From the NCBI GenBank assembly GCA_029532625.1, contig JARFXM010000003.1:4030001-4094000 (forward strand): a stretch of 64,000 bases of DNA, written 5' to 3'. The notes under the pieces were generated by a model. That model did not search any database, was not told the origin of the DNA, and worked only from the letters and a program-made list of their open reading frames with translations. The translations under genes and the position numbers were made by a program. Of this stretch, positions 11,016 through 21,780 are shown piece by piece; the stretch's first letter is position 1; every line of letters begins with the position of its first letter. This DNA is from Lomentospora prolificans (lineage: Eukaryota; Ascomycota; Sordariomycetes; Microascales; Microascaceae).

Positions 11016-12908
11016 ATGAAGGTCGTTTCGGCAACTTGGCGGTCATGGAGCAGAACCCTGCGGACCCCATCGACTCGTAGCCTCGGCGACAGCAGCCAAT
11101 TCCTGCCCCAGGCGCGGCTCGCGAAGCCGCAAGGCTGGAGGAAGAAGTCTTCGTGGAGCGGAGCTCAACAAAAACAACACCAAGACTCGAAGTGGAATCG
11201 CAGGCGCATACTTCTCGCGTCAGGAGGTGCCGCCACTGGCGCAACTGTGCTTGCCTTTACGGACGATATCAAAGCGAGTTATGAGACCGTGGAGAGGTCA
11301 GGGAGGGTTGCGGTTGCTCTCGCAGTGTGCATCAATGAGTAGGTATCATGTCAGGGCCCCTTGAATGCGCGCTCTTGACGCTAACGTGGGTACGTGCTAG
11401 TTATCGGACAACGTTGAACGAGAACGAGAAGATTAAAGATGAAGAGGAGCAGCGGAGGCTTCTGAAGGCATGCCATAAACGATGCGCAGAGCGCACGCTC
11501 AAAGTCCTCGAGAAGAATGGAGGCATCTTCATCAAACTCGGTCAGCATTTGGTGAGTGACTTCTCATCTGCGGCAACAGCCCTGCGTGCTCTACTAACAA
11601 CATACTTAGAGTGCAATGAACTACCTCCTTCCGACCGAATGGACTACGACATTCATCCCCCTCCAGGACAAGTGCCCGGTCTCGTCGTTCGAGTCAATAC
11701 GACAAATGTTCAAGCAGGATACAGGACGTAACATTGAGGACTATTTTTCCAGTTTCCAAGAGACGCCTATCGGCGCTGCTTCGCTTGCGCAAGTTCACCT
11801 TGCAGTGATAAAAGAGACGGGCCAGCAGGTCGCTGTGAAAGTACAACACCCCAGCCTTGCGCAATGGCTACCGCTCGACCTGTCATTGACGAGATACACC
11901 TTTGCGACGCTCAAGAAGTTCTTCCCCGAGTATGACCTCGAGTGGCTTTCTAGAGAGATGGACCTCTCGCTGCCCCAGGAGCTGGACTTCCGCGAGGAGG
12001 CGAAAAACGCTGCGCGTACAAGAGACCACTTTGCGAAACTGCCCCGTCTTCCCCTCGTGATTCCCGACGTCCTCTGGTCGGACCAGAGGATTCTGGTCAT
12101 GGCAAACGAGTCCGGCCGCCGCCTAGACGATCTGGAATACCTCGACTCGAACGGAATAGACCGCGACGAAGTTTCCGCGGCCTTGTCCTACATATTTAAC
12201 GAGATGATCTTTGGTGAAGGCGCCCCTCTTCATTGCGACCCTCACGGCGGAAACCTCGCCATTCGGAAGAACACCAAGCGCCGAGGCTACAACTTTGACG
12301 TTATCCTCTACGATCACGGCCTATACCGTGACATCGACCTTGACCTTCGCCGATCCTACGCCAAGATGTGGCTCGCCGTCCTCGACGGCGACATGGACGC
12401 CATGCGCAAGTACAGCCACGAAGTAGCCGGCATCGGCGACAAGGAGTTCCCCCTCTTCGCCTCCGCCATCACCGGCCGCGACTTCACCGTCGTCAGCTCC
12501 TCCATCCTTAAGGACCGCACCACCGACGAGAAGAAGACCATGACCACCGCCCTCCAGGAGGGTCTCCTCGCCGACCTCGTCCAGCTCCTCGGCCGCGTCC
12601 CCCGCATCATCCTGCTCATCCTCAAGACCAACGACCTGACCCGGAATCTCGACGAGAACCTCCACACCAGGCAAGGCCCCGTGCGCACCTTCCTCATCCT
12701 TGCAAGGTACTGCGCTAGGACCGTCTTCCACGAGCAGCTCGACAAGGTGTCGGAGCGCGGTTCGTGGCTGTGGCCCGGCAACGCCGCGAGGCTTCTCGTC
12801 GCCTGGCTGGGCTTCGTGAGGGTCGAGGTGAAGCTCGGTGCGTTCGAGACCTGGTTGCGCTTGAAGCGCTTGGTTGGCTTGAGCGCTTCGATGGATTTGG
12901 GCTTGTAG
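11016..12908 (+). CDS. MCP2: ABC1/ADCK/UbiB-family atypical kinase, mitochondrial (Mcp2/ADCK1-like)
   Basis: Member of the UbiB family of protein-kinase-like proteins, which act in mitochondrial coenzyme Q and lipid homeostasis. Exons 11016-11338, 11401-11551 and 11610-12908 give 590 aa. The first ATG in the open frame is 11016; the Arg/Ser-rich first 60 residues look like a mitochondrial presequence, followed by a hydrophobic stretch (about 70-88). Family marks seen: KLGQ (KxGQ motif, about 154), the Ala-rich loop PIGAASLAQVHLA, the VAVKVQHP lysine, ELDFREEAKNA, HCDPHGGN (about 366) and the DHG in place of DFG. The Mcp2/ADCK1 subgroup rather than Coq8 is inferred from the KLGQHLSAMNYLLP context. 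Convergent with RAD52. Confidence 0.88.
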
Positions 12909-13408
12909 ATTGCCATTTTTTTCTTGTGCAGAGCAAGTCTGCATGCATACATACGCCCTCTGGGATTTCAAGTGTTTTTTGGGACATCATCAATTCATCT
13001 AGATTCTAGAACGGGATTACTGCCCGGGTTATTGCGTGTGTATATAATCCATACCCGGGTTTCAACTTATCATAAGTTGTAGTAGATATGGAAGGATAAT
13101 ATCACTTGTTGTAGACCAAAAACGCTTGCCATTATTGGAGAAGTTACCACCGCTACGAGAGACGACTAGCATCATGAGAAGACGTCTTGGCTCATTCGAT
13201 TTTTCGAGATGTAACTTTCCGCATACTCTGCGTAAACCAGCCACCATACGTAGGGGACATGCCATCCATCATTACAACCTTCCAGAATGAAAACCCAGAT
13301 AAAATTCAGTCTACTCCAAACGCCAAGCGTTCCTCACAAAACCCATGAGTTGCAATCAATCGTCCACGTCGATCCATGTGTTTGTTCTAGTCGTTGCCTT
13401 TTGTGTCG
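12909..13408. other. convergent intergenic region ADCK / RAD52
   Basis: 500 bp shared 3' flank. No gene, tRNA or repeat is seen. Confidence 0.5.
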
Positions 13409-15013
13409 TCACGTAGTTTTCTGCCGTTTCGCATCTAGATTATTCTCGTTCATCGCCGATGCTGAATTAGTCGAGACTTCCGTGAGCGCCGGCTGCCCTC
13501 CATTCCCATCCGCCGGCAACGGCCGCTTCATTGTTGGTGGGCGGTATTGGCTTCTGTTGGCGAGAGGACTACCACCCGCTCCCGGAGCACCAATTCGACG
13601 CGTTTGATCGAGGTGAGGATTCACAACGTTGCCCCTGCCCGCTTGGAACCCGACTCCTGGTACTCCAGGCTTGCCCGGCGTTGCGCCTGTTCCACTCTGA
13701 GAGCTCGGCACTTGACTGCTGCTTTGTAGCACGCTTCGAGAGATAGGCTTCGAGGAATTGTGATCGATACCAGGGGTTTTCCGAATAGACGGGCTCTCTG
13801 CCTTGGGGTTGAAAAGCTGCTGTCCCCTAGGAATAAGGCCGCTCTCTGCAGTCAAGCTCGACTCGGGAATATCCTTGTTTATGGCGCGAGCTGAGAAGAA
13901 ACCTACTGGTTCAGTAGGGGCCGCTACAGGCGGTGCCTGTTGAGGCATGGGTCCTGGAAGATTCGGCACGTTGGTCATAGGTCGAGGAAATGCTTGGGGA
14001 GGCTGTGGCTTTGCTCCCCCCGGAGGTCCATAAGGAGGGGCGCTATGCCGAGCGTCTTGATTTGGGGTTTGTGGAGGCTTATTCAAAGGCTCAGGCGGCT
14101 TATTTTGCGCAGATGGTACACTGGGATTTGTCAGTACGACTTCATCCGGATGACCTTCTTCAGCCATGCAAAAATCCGCCTCATCAAAGTCTGTGATGAA
14201 TGAATGGTTAGCATTCTGCAATAGGAATGGATGATCCATAAAATCGGCACAGGGTATACCTCCAAAATCCTCAAATAGGTCCGCGTCAATCGGTTCCAGC
14301 TCCGGCTCTGGTTGTCTCTGCACGACTTCCTGTTTGGCCGGCGGCTTCGCCGAAACTGGCTCTTTTTTTACAAAATCCGGGTGACGATGTAGATTATTTT
14401 CGTCAAACTTCGCGGGGGCAGCCTTAATCTTGGTAACTTTCGACAGGTAGTCCTTGTCGTAAATGCAGTTGCCCAGAACGTTTCCGAAATTTCGTAGTGC
14501 CCTCTTCAATGCGTCTGTAGTCGCCTGCTTCTTGGCCTTCTCGAAGGCCGAGGCTTTCCCCTTGCAGTTTTCGATGTTTCCGTACCCAATATCCTCGTGA
14601 TACGTGCCATCCCTCAGAGTCACTCTCACGACAACTGATAAGCCTAGGCTCACTCGAAGCGTTTGGGGGTGCTCGTCGACAAAGTCCACCGTTATGTTTT
14701 GTATCGAGCTCGACCATCCGTTGAAGCCGAATACCTCGTTGGCAAGAGCGATGCATTTCTCGGACGTAATGTAGTGTACCTTGGTGCCAGAAGGACCCGC
14801 GCGGGCCGATATATACTCGGGACCAAGCTGTCTTTGGAGGCGGGCTTGAAGGGTGGCAATCTGCTGGGCTGTGTATTCCGTGACGCGAGGCTTTACTTCC
14901 TCGAATGGGTTGGCCGCATCACTACGGTGTTGGTCGCCTGGGCTGCTGGCACGTTAGACATTCTCTACGAACCGAGGTATCGGGAAAGGGAAAGAAAGCA
15001 CCCACGCAGGCAT
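13409..15013 (-). CDS. RAD52: DNA repair and recombination protein Rad52
   Basis: Recombination mediator that loads Rad51 and anneals single strands. The model has exons 15006-15013, 14260-14945 and 13409-14190 (491 aa). The N-terminal annealing domain is complete: NPFEEVKPRV, GPEYISARAGPSG, KVHYITSEKCIALANEVFGF, DGTYHEDIGYG, and KKQATTDALKRALRNFGNVLGNCIYD. The C-terminal half is Pro/Gln-rich and disordered, as in other fungi. The only start that reaches this frame is an 8-nt first exon (ATGCCTGC) joined over a 60 bp intron, giving MPASPGDQH; the frame upstream of AANPFEE otherwise meets a stop with no Met. An in-frame 69 bp segment (14191-14259) has GTATAC donor, GCTAAC branch and CACAG acceptor and is treated as an intron. 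Confidence 0.93.
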
Positions 15014-16448
15014 GGTGAAGCAAGGTCAACAGAGTCGCTTCCCTTGGACCTCACATATGAAAGTCTGGTGCAAGATGATGTAAAATTGAAACTATAAGTA
15101 GAATATCGGAAGCGGACGAGACTTGCAAAATTTCCTCTGCTATTCGTCGTTGCTTGTGATGTTGAGCCTGCCAGTCGTGCCAACAATTCGAGTCGCGTTC
15201 CGTGGTGAGACAGAGCTGGCCAGGCTCCAACCGCGCCGTGGCGGGCCATCTCGGTCAACGCGCCTCGAAAGACGGGTGGTCACGTGATACTATGGCACCA
15301 GCCCTGGAACCTCTCGGAGACCAATACCCGCTGAGAAACAGCGCCAGCCCTAGCAACCAGTGCAGGAACCGTCTCGGGCCTTAAGGTTCTATTTTAGGCA
15401 TCGAGAGTCGTTAAAAATTGGGCTGCTACCCACTATACCCCATTTGAGCTTCCCGAAAGGTCCATTCCCTAGAATTTCGACAACTTTTCCTTCCATCATT
15501 GATGAAAGAGCACCGTCAGGGTCGGGTTTACCCAATAACGAAGCTGGTCGAAACGTTTCGCAGGGCTTTTGGGTAACAAAAGCCTTGGCTAAAACAGGCT
15601 CCTGCGCTGGAGAACGTGGCAGGAAATCGGAGGGTTGTGAGCTTAAAATTGACCACAGAACGTTTCCTGGCGGCTAAGGCCGATCAGTCGAGCATAGCTT
15701 TCTCGGTTCACGGACGGGCGATCAAGCGAGGGATCGCCTAATAGGAGCCCTGAGTTGGCCTCAGATGGTGCCTGTGGGGATTAGTGACACCAAAAATTAG
15801 AACCCTACCGTCGATAAACGAGATGCATTGTAGGAAATCGGGTGAAACAAGTTCCTTCAAGGCGTCCGAAGGGGTGCCGCATTTCTAATCTCCGGCCTGT
15901 CTTGCGTCTGGTCTCACTCCAGCCGGCACCCGTGCTCTTAAGTATCCATGTTACACGGACGTTTTATTCACTCTACGACATGGAAAATCGTTATCAATTG
16001 TTAGAAGAGGTTATGCGGCAGCAAAAAGGAGCCGTAAATTGCGGGTGTCCCGAAAACTTAGCCTGCCTAGGAAATTACATCGACCAACTGACAAGCCTAA
16101 ATGTCCGTCCCAACCTCAAGCACTCGAGGTAGAGGGGAAACCGGATGCAGATGCACCAGAGAAAACTAGACAATAACCCTGTAGCCACCAGAATGTTACC
16201 CGACAGATAGAGAATGCATGGGATATCGATAGGAAACATGACAAGAACATGAAAAAAAAAAATTAAACGTGAAGGAAGCGAAACAGAACGCCGCTATGTC
16301 TTGCCCAAAAGAGCAGAAAACCCAAAACCACCCGTCTATGCCTAAGCGCCTGAGCCGGGGACGTGTAACGGAATCGTAAAACATTCATGATGGTTAAACC
16401 GGCCGTTGAAATGATAGAATAAGTGAGTGTACGACACTCGAGTCGTTT
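15014..16448. other. RAD52 upstream region / STS1 3' flank
   Basis: 1.4 kb with a TCACGTGA box at 15280-15287. A 50-codon frame from an ATG near 15979 has no support. Nothing else is seen. Confidence 0.45.
15280..15287. promoter_or_regulatory. TCACGTGA E-box palindrome upstream of RAD52
   Basis: GTCACGTGAT context, 267 bp upstream of the RAD52 ATG. RAD52 is the only promoter within 1.4 kb, so it is the likely target if the site is functional. Confidence 0.45.
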
Positions 16449-17533
16449 TTACCAAGGTCCGACTTTAACAGGAGAGCCATAGGTGCCAGACATGAGTTGG
16501 TTCCGGATCGAAGCTGGGTCGGCCGAGGAGCTTTGGGCCACAGGGGGGCCGTTGCCAATCCAGCCAACGCTAGAGGCCATGGTGTTCATGGCTGCCTCAA
16601 GTCGGTTGCCGGAGAGCTCGTTGTGCTTCGCTAGGCGCTGATCCCAACCGCCGGTATGCAGTACAAATCCGCCGCCACGCTTAGCGGCTTCGCTGATGAC
16701 AAGGGCCCAAGCCCTTGCAATTTCCTCATAAGCGTTATCCTTGTGGTGCCGGTACGACTGAGAGTCCCAGTCAGGGAGAGAATGGATAACTTTGGTGGCG
16801 CCGTCAAGATACTGCAGTGATGCGGAAGCCTGGGTTTCGATGGGTGGAAGATACTGGGGGGTGAATTCGGAAATGGCATCAAGAAGGGCGACAAGAGGCT
16901 GTTTCACCCTATAGTAGGTATATTCCGAGCTTGAGTTTCCGTACGGCATGGCGGCCTTTAACCTGTCCTGGTATTCTTCAAGGACACTGAGAGCCGAGGG
17001 AACAGTCGGTCTGGGAGCGCTGCTGACGACCTCCTGCCCAATATCAGGATGGCGTTCACATATCCGCTCGAGGACTGTGCGTAGCTGGTTTGTGTCCAGA
17101 GTTTCAAGGAGGCGGTGGAGGGCGAGGGGCCTGCCGACTACTTCGCTAGATCGAATTTTCTTGGACGGACGTGCCAGTTGTCGGGCGGGGAGAGCGGGAG
17201 ATGAGTTGGGCGAGACAGCCATCTCATCTCCGTCGTCGTCGAGTCTTCGCTTTCGGTTCGTCATGTTTGCTGTATAGGGCGAGACTGAGAAGGGGTCAGG
17301 ATTCGTGAACAAAGTGGTAATTTGGGCCATGTCTAGGAGCGGTTAAGCCGGGTGCGAAAAAGACACCAAGGGAAATGATCAAGTTGAGAAAGAAAGGGAT
17401 CGAGGGAAATAAAATAGTAGTCAAAAGGGTGTGCAAGAGACTTACGAGGCCTAGCGGAGGATGGTCGGACAGCGGAGTCGTGTTGATGAGGATGAGAGAA
17501 GTGTGGTGGCTGAGGGGAAAGCAAGACGTTCAT
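16449..17533 (-). CDS. STS1: Sts1/Cut8 tethering factor for nuclear proteasome
   Basis: Holds the 26S proteasome at or in the nucleus. Two exons, 17446-17533 and 16449-17332, joined over a 113 bp intron (GTAAGT donor, CTAG acceptor), give 323 aa beginning MNVLLSPQPPHF. A model starting at the ATG at 17330 (293 aa) would also be open. I prefer the two-exon form because the join is exactly in frame and the extra N terminus resembles fungal Cut8 N termini as I remember them. The Cut8 core follows: basic RPSKKIRSSEVVGRPLALHR, the LLETLDTN helix, ICERHPDIGQEV, YLDGATKVIHSLPDWDS and AWALVISEAAKRGGGF. A lysine/arginine-rich NLS-like stretch (NRKRRLD) is at about 53-59. Confidence 0.9.
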
Positions 17534-17982
17534 CTTCTGCTGGCTCGAGATGGTAGAAGACGCCAGCAGAAGTGCCCAGGCAACCGAAGAAGGCGGAAAA
17601 GTAACCAAGAATATCCTCGGCAGTTGGAAGATGGGAAGGAAAAAACTCAATCCTTGCAAATTCCAAGTAGGAGCGATTAGAGTGCTCTGAATACCAAATA
17701 ACGGTAATGGTAGACAGGAGGGCGGGAGTGGGCAAAAAAAAGGCTGGATTGGAGGTGTTTGTGTTTTCACTCAAAAAGTGGGAGTGTGAAAAGGGAAGGA
17801 AATAAAAGGAGTCGGGCTTGTGGATGAGATGGGCTGGATGACAACTGCAAGTGGAGTAACCGACTGAGTTGGATTGCCCGCCAAGCCCAGCGAATTTGAC
17901 TCTGGGCCAGACCGGGTGCGGAGTTTCGTTTTAACACGGAGTGCAGCTCCTCCTGTTCCTGTGGTGGAGCTTCAATATTATT

Positions 17983-18380
17983 GCCAGCCAGCAGTAACCT
18001 GTCTTGCCTGTAGCCAGCGCTGGCTGTGGCCGTGGGCGTGAGCGTGGGCATGAACCTGGGCCAGCGCCAGCTGGACGTGGGTTGTGGGCCAGGCCTCAAC
18101 CTAATACTGCACCTGCAGCTTTTGGGGGTGCCAGCAGAAGCAACGACTGGACTGGCAGTGGAACACATTGATGTGGGCAGAGCAGTCTCACCTTGACCAT
18201 CAGCCAGCAGCTGTTAGCCAGCGCAAGTCCCGTCTGGCACCAGAGAGCTTCCGGGGCCGGGGGTGTGTACTGGTGGGTATTGGGGTGGGGAAGGGGGTGT
18301 GCGTCAATTGAGGGTAATGCTGGCGGGGTGCTCTGACGCTTGCTAGCTCGTTCAAGCAAGAGCCTGAAGCGGACTGGCTG
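17983..18380. repeat. cluster of CCAGC / GCTGG elements
   Basis: Interspersed, not strictly tandem. CCAGCCAGCAG occurs near 17983, CCAGCGCTGG near 18013, CCAGCGCCAGCTGG at 18061, CCAGCAG near 18131 and 18203, CCAGCGC near 18217, and GGCTGCTGGCAGC near 18375. A similar family recurs at 60.4-61.3 kb. Confidence 0.5.
18274..18297 (+). other. G-quadruplex motif
   Basis: Four G tracts (18274-18276, 18282-18285, 18287-18290, 18293-18297) separated by loops of 5, 1 and 2 nt, fitting G3+N1-7 four times. It sits about 0.75 kb upstream of the STS1 start. Confidence 0.5.
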
Positions 18381-20296
18381 CTGGCAGCTCGATTGGTACA
18401 TGTGGTATGCATTACCAGTGGCAGGGAGCACGAGAGTGGGATCCAAGGAACCTATCACCGTGGTTGTTGTTGGTATCCCGACCAAAAAACTCTCCCGCTT
18501 GCAGGCGGTCACACATGGGAATATGACAGGGCTATCCATCATTAGCCCAGCCAGCGGATTCAGCAAGAAATGGCGCCAAATTACTACGGTTGATTCCATA
18601 CCAGACATCCATCCATACATGGCTTGTTCTGTCCATAACAGACTATGACCCTGTCTGCTGAACAAGTGTCACAATCAACCGAACAAGCTATCGGCCTTGA
18701 CCCCGTCTTGTTATTGAGCCGCTTTCCCACCTCCCGATAGGATCCTTTCGAAGTAGTCGACAAGGTCTTCGCTAGACGCAATTTTCGCCAACAGCCTCTC
18801 CGGGAGGTTCAAGGAGGAGGGGGGTGTGAGGCATGGTACCCTCACGGTCGTTACAGTCGACGCTGAAAATCCGCCATCCCACCCGCAGACATCAAAAGCC
18901 CGGATCGATCGGCGCGCTCTTGAACCCTTGTCGGAATTAAGTACATCATGTGGCACCCTAAGAGTCCAAGCCTGGAGATGGTCCGTTTCGATGCCAGACC
19001 GCTTCCCACTAGTTCAGCGTATCAGGCAATCTGCCAGTAATCCTGTGTCTGTAGATGATTGCGTCGGGGGCGCATGCGCGAGAACGAAATCTTGAGAACT
19101 CAAACTCTACCAAATTCCTAGCCAGAAGCGACCGAATTAAACGTAGGCTTGAATTTTCGAAGAACACGCTACACGCCTGGTCTGCCAACTCGAGTGAGGG
19201 ACTCGCCCCCTTCCTCCAGGTTAAAGCGAACATCGCTTGACGTATGACAATGCTGGCTGACCAGTCCGGAATGTTATCGACTTCAACTTAGTGTAGCTTG
19301 TCCCGGGTTCCATTATTCCGTATCCATCCATCTCATTCAGTGCCACATGTCGTAAAAACTTAAGGTCGTTAACACTGCGCGTCCCGGCCTCAACGAGAGT
19401 TTACCTCGAGCTCTTAACCTTTCAATTCATTCCACACCCAACGCCTCACATCATAATAGCGCTCAAACATATTGCGCCGAGGTACACTAAGTCGCTAAAC
19501 AACCCATGAATCCAACCCTTTCAATGATGCATCGGGCTTCTTCTGGAACTATGCACCTGCTTCGATTAGATCAAGCAATTCATTCGGGCCGGCACCCTTG
19601 ATTCAGAAGTCGCTCTTAGAAACCGGAGATGACAAGCTGTCAAGCTGCATAAAGCATCCGGAGAATCCCGCAATCAGAATCAGGTTTTCGGAGATATCCA
19701 GTTGGCAGTAAATGTATGTCGCAACGTCTCGCCAAGATCGACTCTGACGTAGTGTTTCTGGCACTTCAAGCCTCCGAGGAACAGGAACCAAACAAGAAGG
19801 AGGAAGGTCTATTCCGACTCGTCTCCCTTCTTCATACTCGTGTCCGGCTTGATGGCAGAAAAGTGAGCTATTCCAATCCGCTTCACTCGTCATATTAAGG
19901 ACCAGGATCCTTGCCACGTTGAGCGTCTGAGGAGATGGATACATTGCTCATGTACCTTCGTACTCCATATACACCGAGGACAAATTAATTCCCGATCTAC
20001 AAGTAGAGGCTGGAGATGGCTGGGTTTTAGGAGGAGCCCTAGCGCTGGATTGACCACTGATGATTTGTGTACATGTAGCTTGCTCGGCTCAGGTGCACGC
20101 ACCACTGTTGCTCCCAGTACTGAGGTATTAGTGCGGGGCACATTCCCGTCTTATCTTATCGGCTGAAAGAGGAAAGATGGAAAAGAAAAATTGCCTATCG
20201 ATTGGGGAAAAAAGTTGATCAAGCATAAATTGCATCTTAGACACGAGCACAACAGGCTGACCTCGAAATACTATAATTCCATATTTCACCCCAGCC

Positions 20297-21391
20297 ATGT
20301 CTAAAGACGAAGAAACTTTGAGGGAAGGCACCTCAACTGAGGCCCACGTCACTTCAGATTCGGAAAAATCGAAGAAACGGAAATCCACAATCGAAGAAAT
20401 TGAAGTCGATGTCAACGCTCCCGAGCCTCCCTCTAAGAGGGCCCGCCGAGCCCTGAAGAAGGGAAAGAAGCTTCCAACCAAGAGTGCGAATAGCGGTGAC
20501 GAGAAGGACGGAGAGGATACCAAGGAAGGCGGCGAGAAGGCGAAGCGGTCAGAGCACGGAGTCTGGATAGGCAACATGCCCTTCACCGTCACTCCCGCCG
20601 AGCTTAAGCAGTGGCTGATTGACAACTCGGGGGGGGTCATTCTCGACGAGTCTATTACCAGGATAAAGATGCCTACGAATAAGGACAAGGCGAAACCGAG
20701 GGGCACAGACGACAAGCCGATGAACAAGGGTTTCGCCTACGTCGATTTCGATGGGATTGGTCCCCAGATGGCCGCCATCGCTCTATCCGAGAACCTACTT
20801 GGATATCGGAAGCTCCTCATCAAGAGCTCTACGTCATTCGAGGGACGCCCGAAGCCCGAAAAAGCTGAAGCTGCCGAGGCCGACGCGAGCACACAGGCCG
20901 AGCTAGCCAAGAACATGAACCGCAAGGTCTTTGTTGGCAACCTAGGATTCGCAATCAACGAAGACGACCTATGGAGCCACTTCGAGAAATGCGGTGAAAT
21001 CGAGTGGGCGAAGGTAGCTACGTTTCAAGATACGGGCAAATGCAAGGGCTACGGCTGGGTCAAGTTCAAGACCCCCGAAGCGGCGGGCTGGGCGGCCAAG
21101 GGATTCGTCAAGATCAAGGAAGAAATTCTAACGGAAGAGGACTTCCAAGAACAAGAAGCGGAGCAGAGCACTGGTGCGAACGAAGACGCGCAGAAGGAGA
21201 GGAAGTATAAGACGAGGAAGTGGTGGGTCAACAAACTGAAGGGAAGAACTCTCAAAATAGAGATGGCCGAGGAGGACCAGGTACGGTACAAGAAGAGATT
21301 TGGCAAAGACGCCCCTCCACGATCGGGTCAGGAGGGTCGTGGGGATTTCTCGCGGAACGCCGCCAGTGCCACCGATGCAGTTGTAGCATAA
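20297..21391 (+). CDS. NOP13: Nop13-type nucleolar RNA-binding protein, two RRMs
   Basis: Nucleolar protein associated with pre-ribosomal particles. Single exon, 364 aa. The N terminus (about 1-90) is rich in Lys/Glu/Ser with NLS-like stretches (KSKKRKS, KRARRALKKGKK). RRM1 follows from about 91 with RNP2-like VWIGNM and RNP1-like KGFAYVDF; RRM2 starts near 213 with VFVGNLGF (RNP2) and KGYGWVKF (RNP1). The C terminus contains the conserved KTRKWWVNKLKGRTLKIEMAEE stretch (quoted in part: KWWVNKLKGRTLKIEMAE) and a short basic tail. ATG 20297 lies just after the CCAGCC context. It precedes the DsbA-like gene on the same strand by about 390 bp. Confidence 0.9.
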   Translation: MSKDEETLREGTSTEAHVTSDSEKSKKRKSTIEEIEVDVNAPEPPSKRARRALKKGKKLPTKSANSGDEKDGEDTKEGGEKAKRSEHGVWIGNMPFTVTPAELKQWLIDNSGGVILDESITRIKMPTNKDKAKPRGTDDKPMNKGFAYVDFDGIGPQMAAIALSENLLGYRKLLIKSSTSFEGRPKPEKAEAAEADASTQAELAKNMNRKVFVGNLGFAINEDDLWSHFEKCGEIEWAKVATFQDTGKCKGYGWVKFKTPEAAGWAAKGFVKIKEEILTEEDFQEQEAEQSTGANEDAQKERKYKTRKWWVNKLKGRTLKIEMAEEDQVRYKKRFGKDAPPRSGQEGRGDFSRNAASATDAVVA

Positions 21392-21780
21392 GCATGTATT
21401 TCATTTGTCTACGATCGATTGGCGACGAAAAAAGCATTTGATTTAACGGCGATGAGGTTTCAACGATGGGACTATAGACGCATCCATGAACGTATCTTTG
21501 GATGCTAAGTCTGTTCATGATGGTTTGTGATGCTGAGATATCGTTAATGGTTGATTTGTCATCCGACGTTCTTGGGATCGTCCTTCTCCGAGGCTTTTTG
21601 GACTAATATAAACGGGTGTGCTGCCCCATTTGGTGCTATTGAGCCTCTTTCGGGAATGTCGTCATTGCAGTGTCCTATGATCACTCGAATCTGAACTTAC
21701 CCTCTCGATACGGATATCCTGTGATTTGTTTTGGTTCCGCCCTTTAGCCGTATTAGGAACCCATCCATCTATGAACCAAT
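21392..21780. other. intergenic NOP13 / DsbA-like gene
   Basis: 389 bp. Only 3' and 5' flanks; no other feature is seen. Confidence 0.5.

Larger units (their letters stand above)
17534..20296. other. 2.8 kb divergent intergenic region STS1 / NOP13
   Basis: Long head-to-head spacer. It holds a cluster of CCAGC/GCTGG repeats (about 17983-18380) and a G-quadruplex-type motif (18274-18297), listed separately. Short frames on both strands lack homology or splice support. No tRNA is seen. Confidence 0.45.

Noticed and set aside
12321..12971. 216-codon frame antisense to the ADCK gene
   Set aside because: Low-complexity Glu/Gly/Val product, a shadow of GC-rich codons on the sense strand.
15842..16132. 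Open frame with MENRYQLLEEVMRQQKG
   Set aside because: Too short, no splice or promoter support, no family recognised.
18096..18665. 189-codon minus-strand frame upstream of STS1
   Set aside because: Arises from the CCAGC-rich repeat; low-complexity product and no splice link to STS1.
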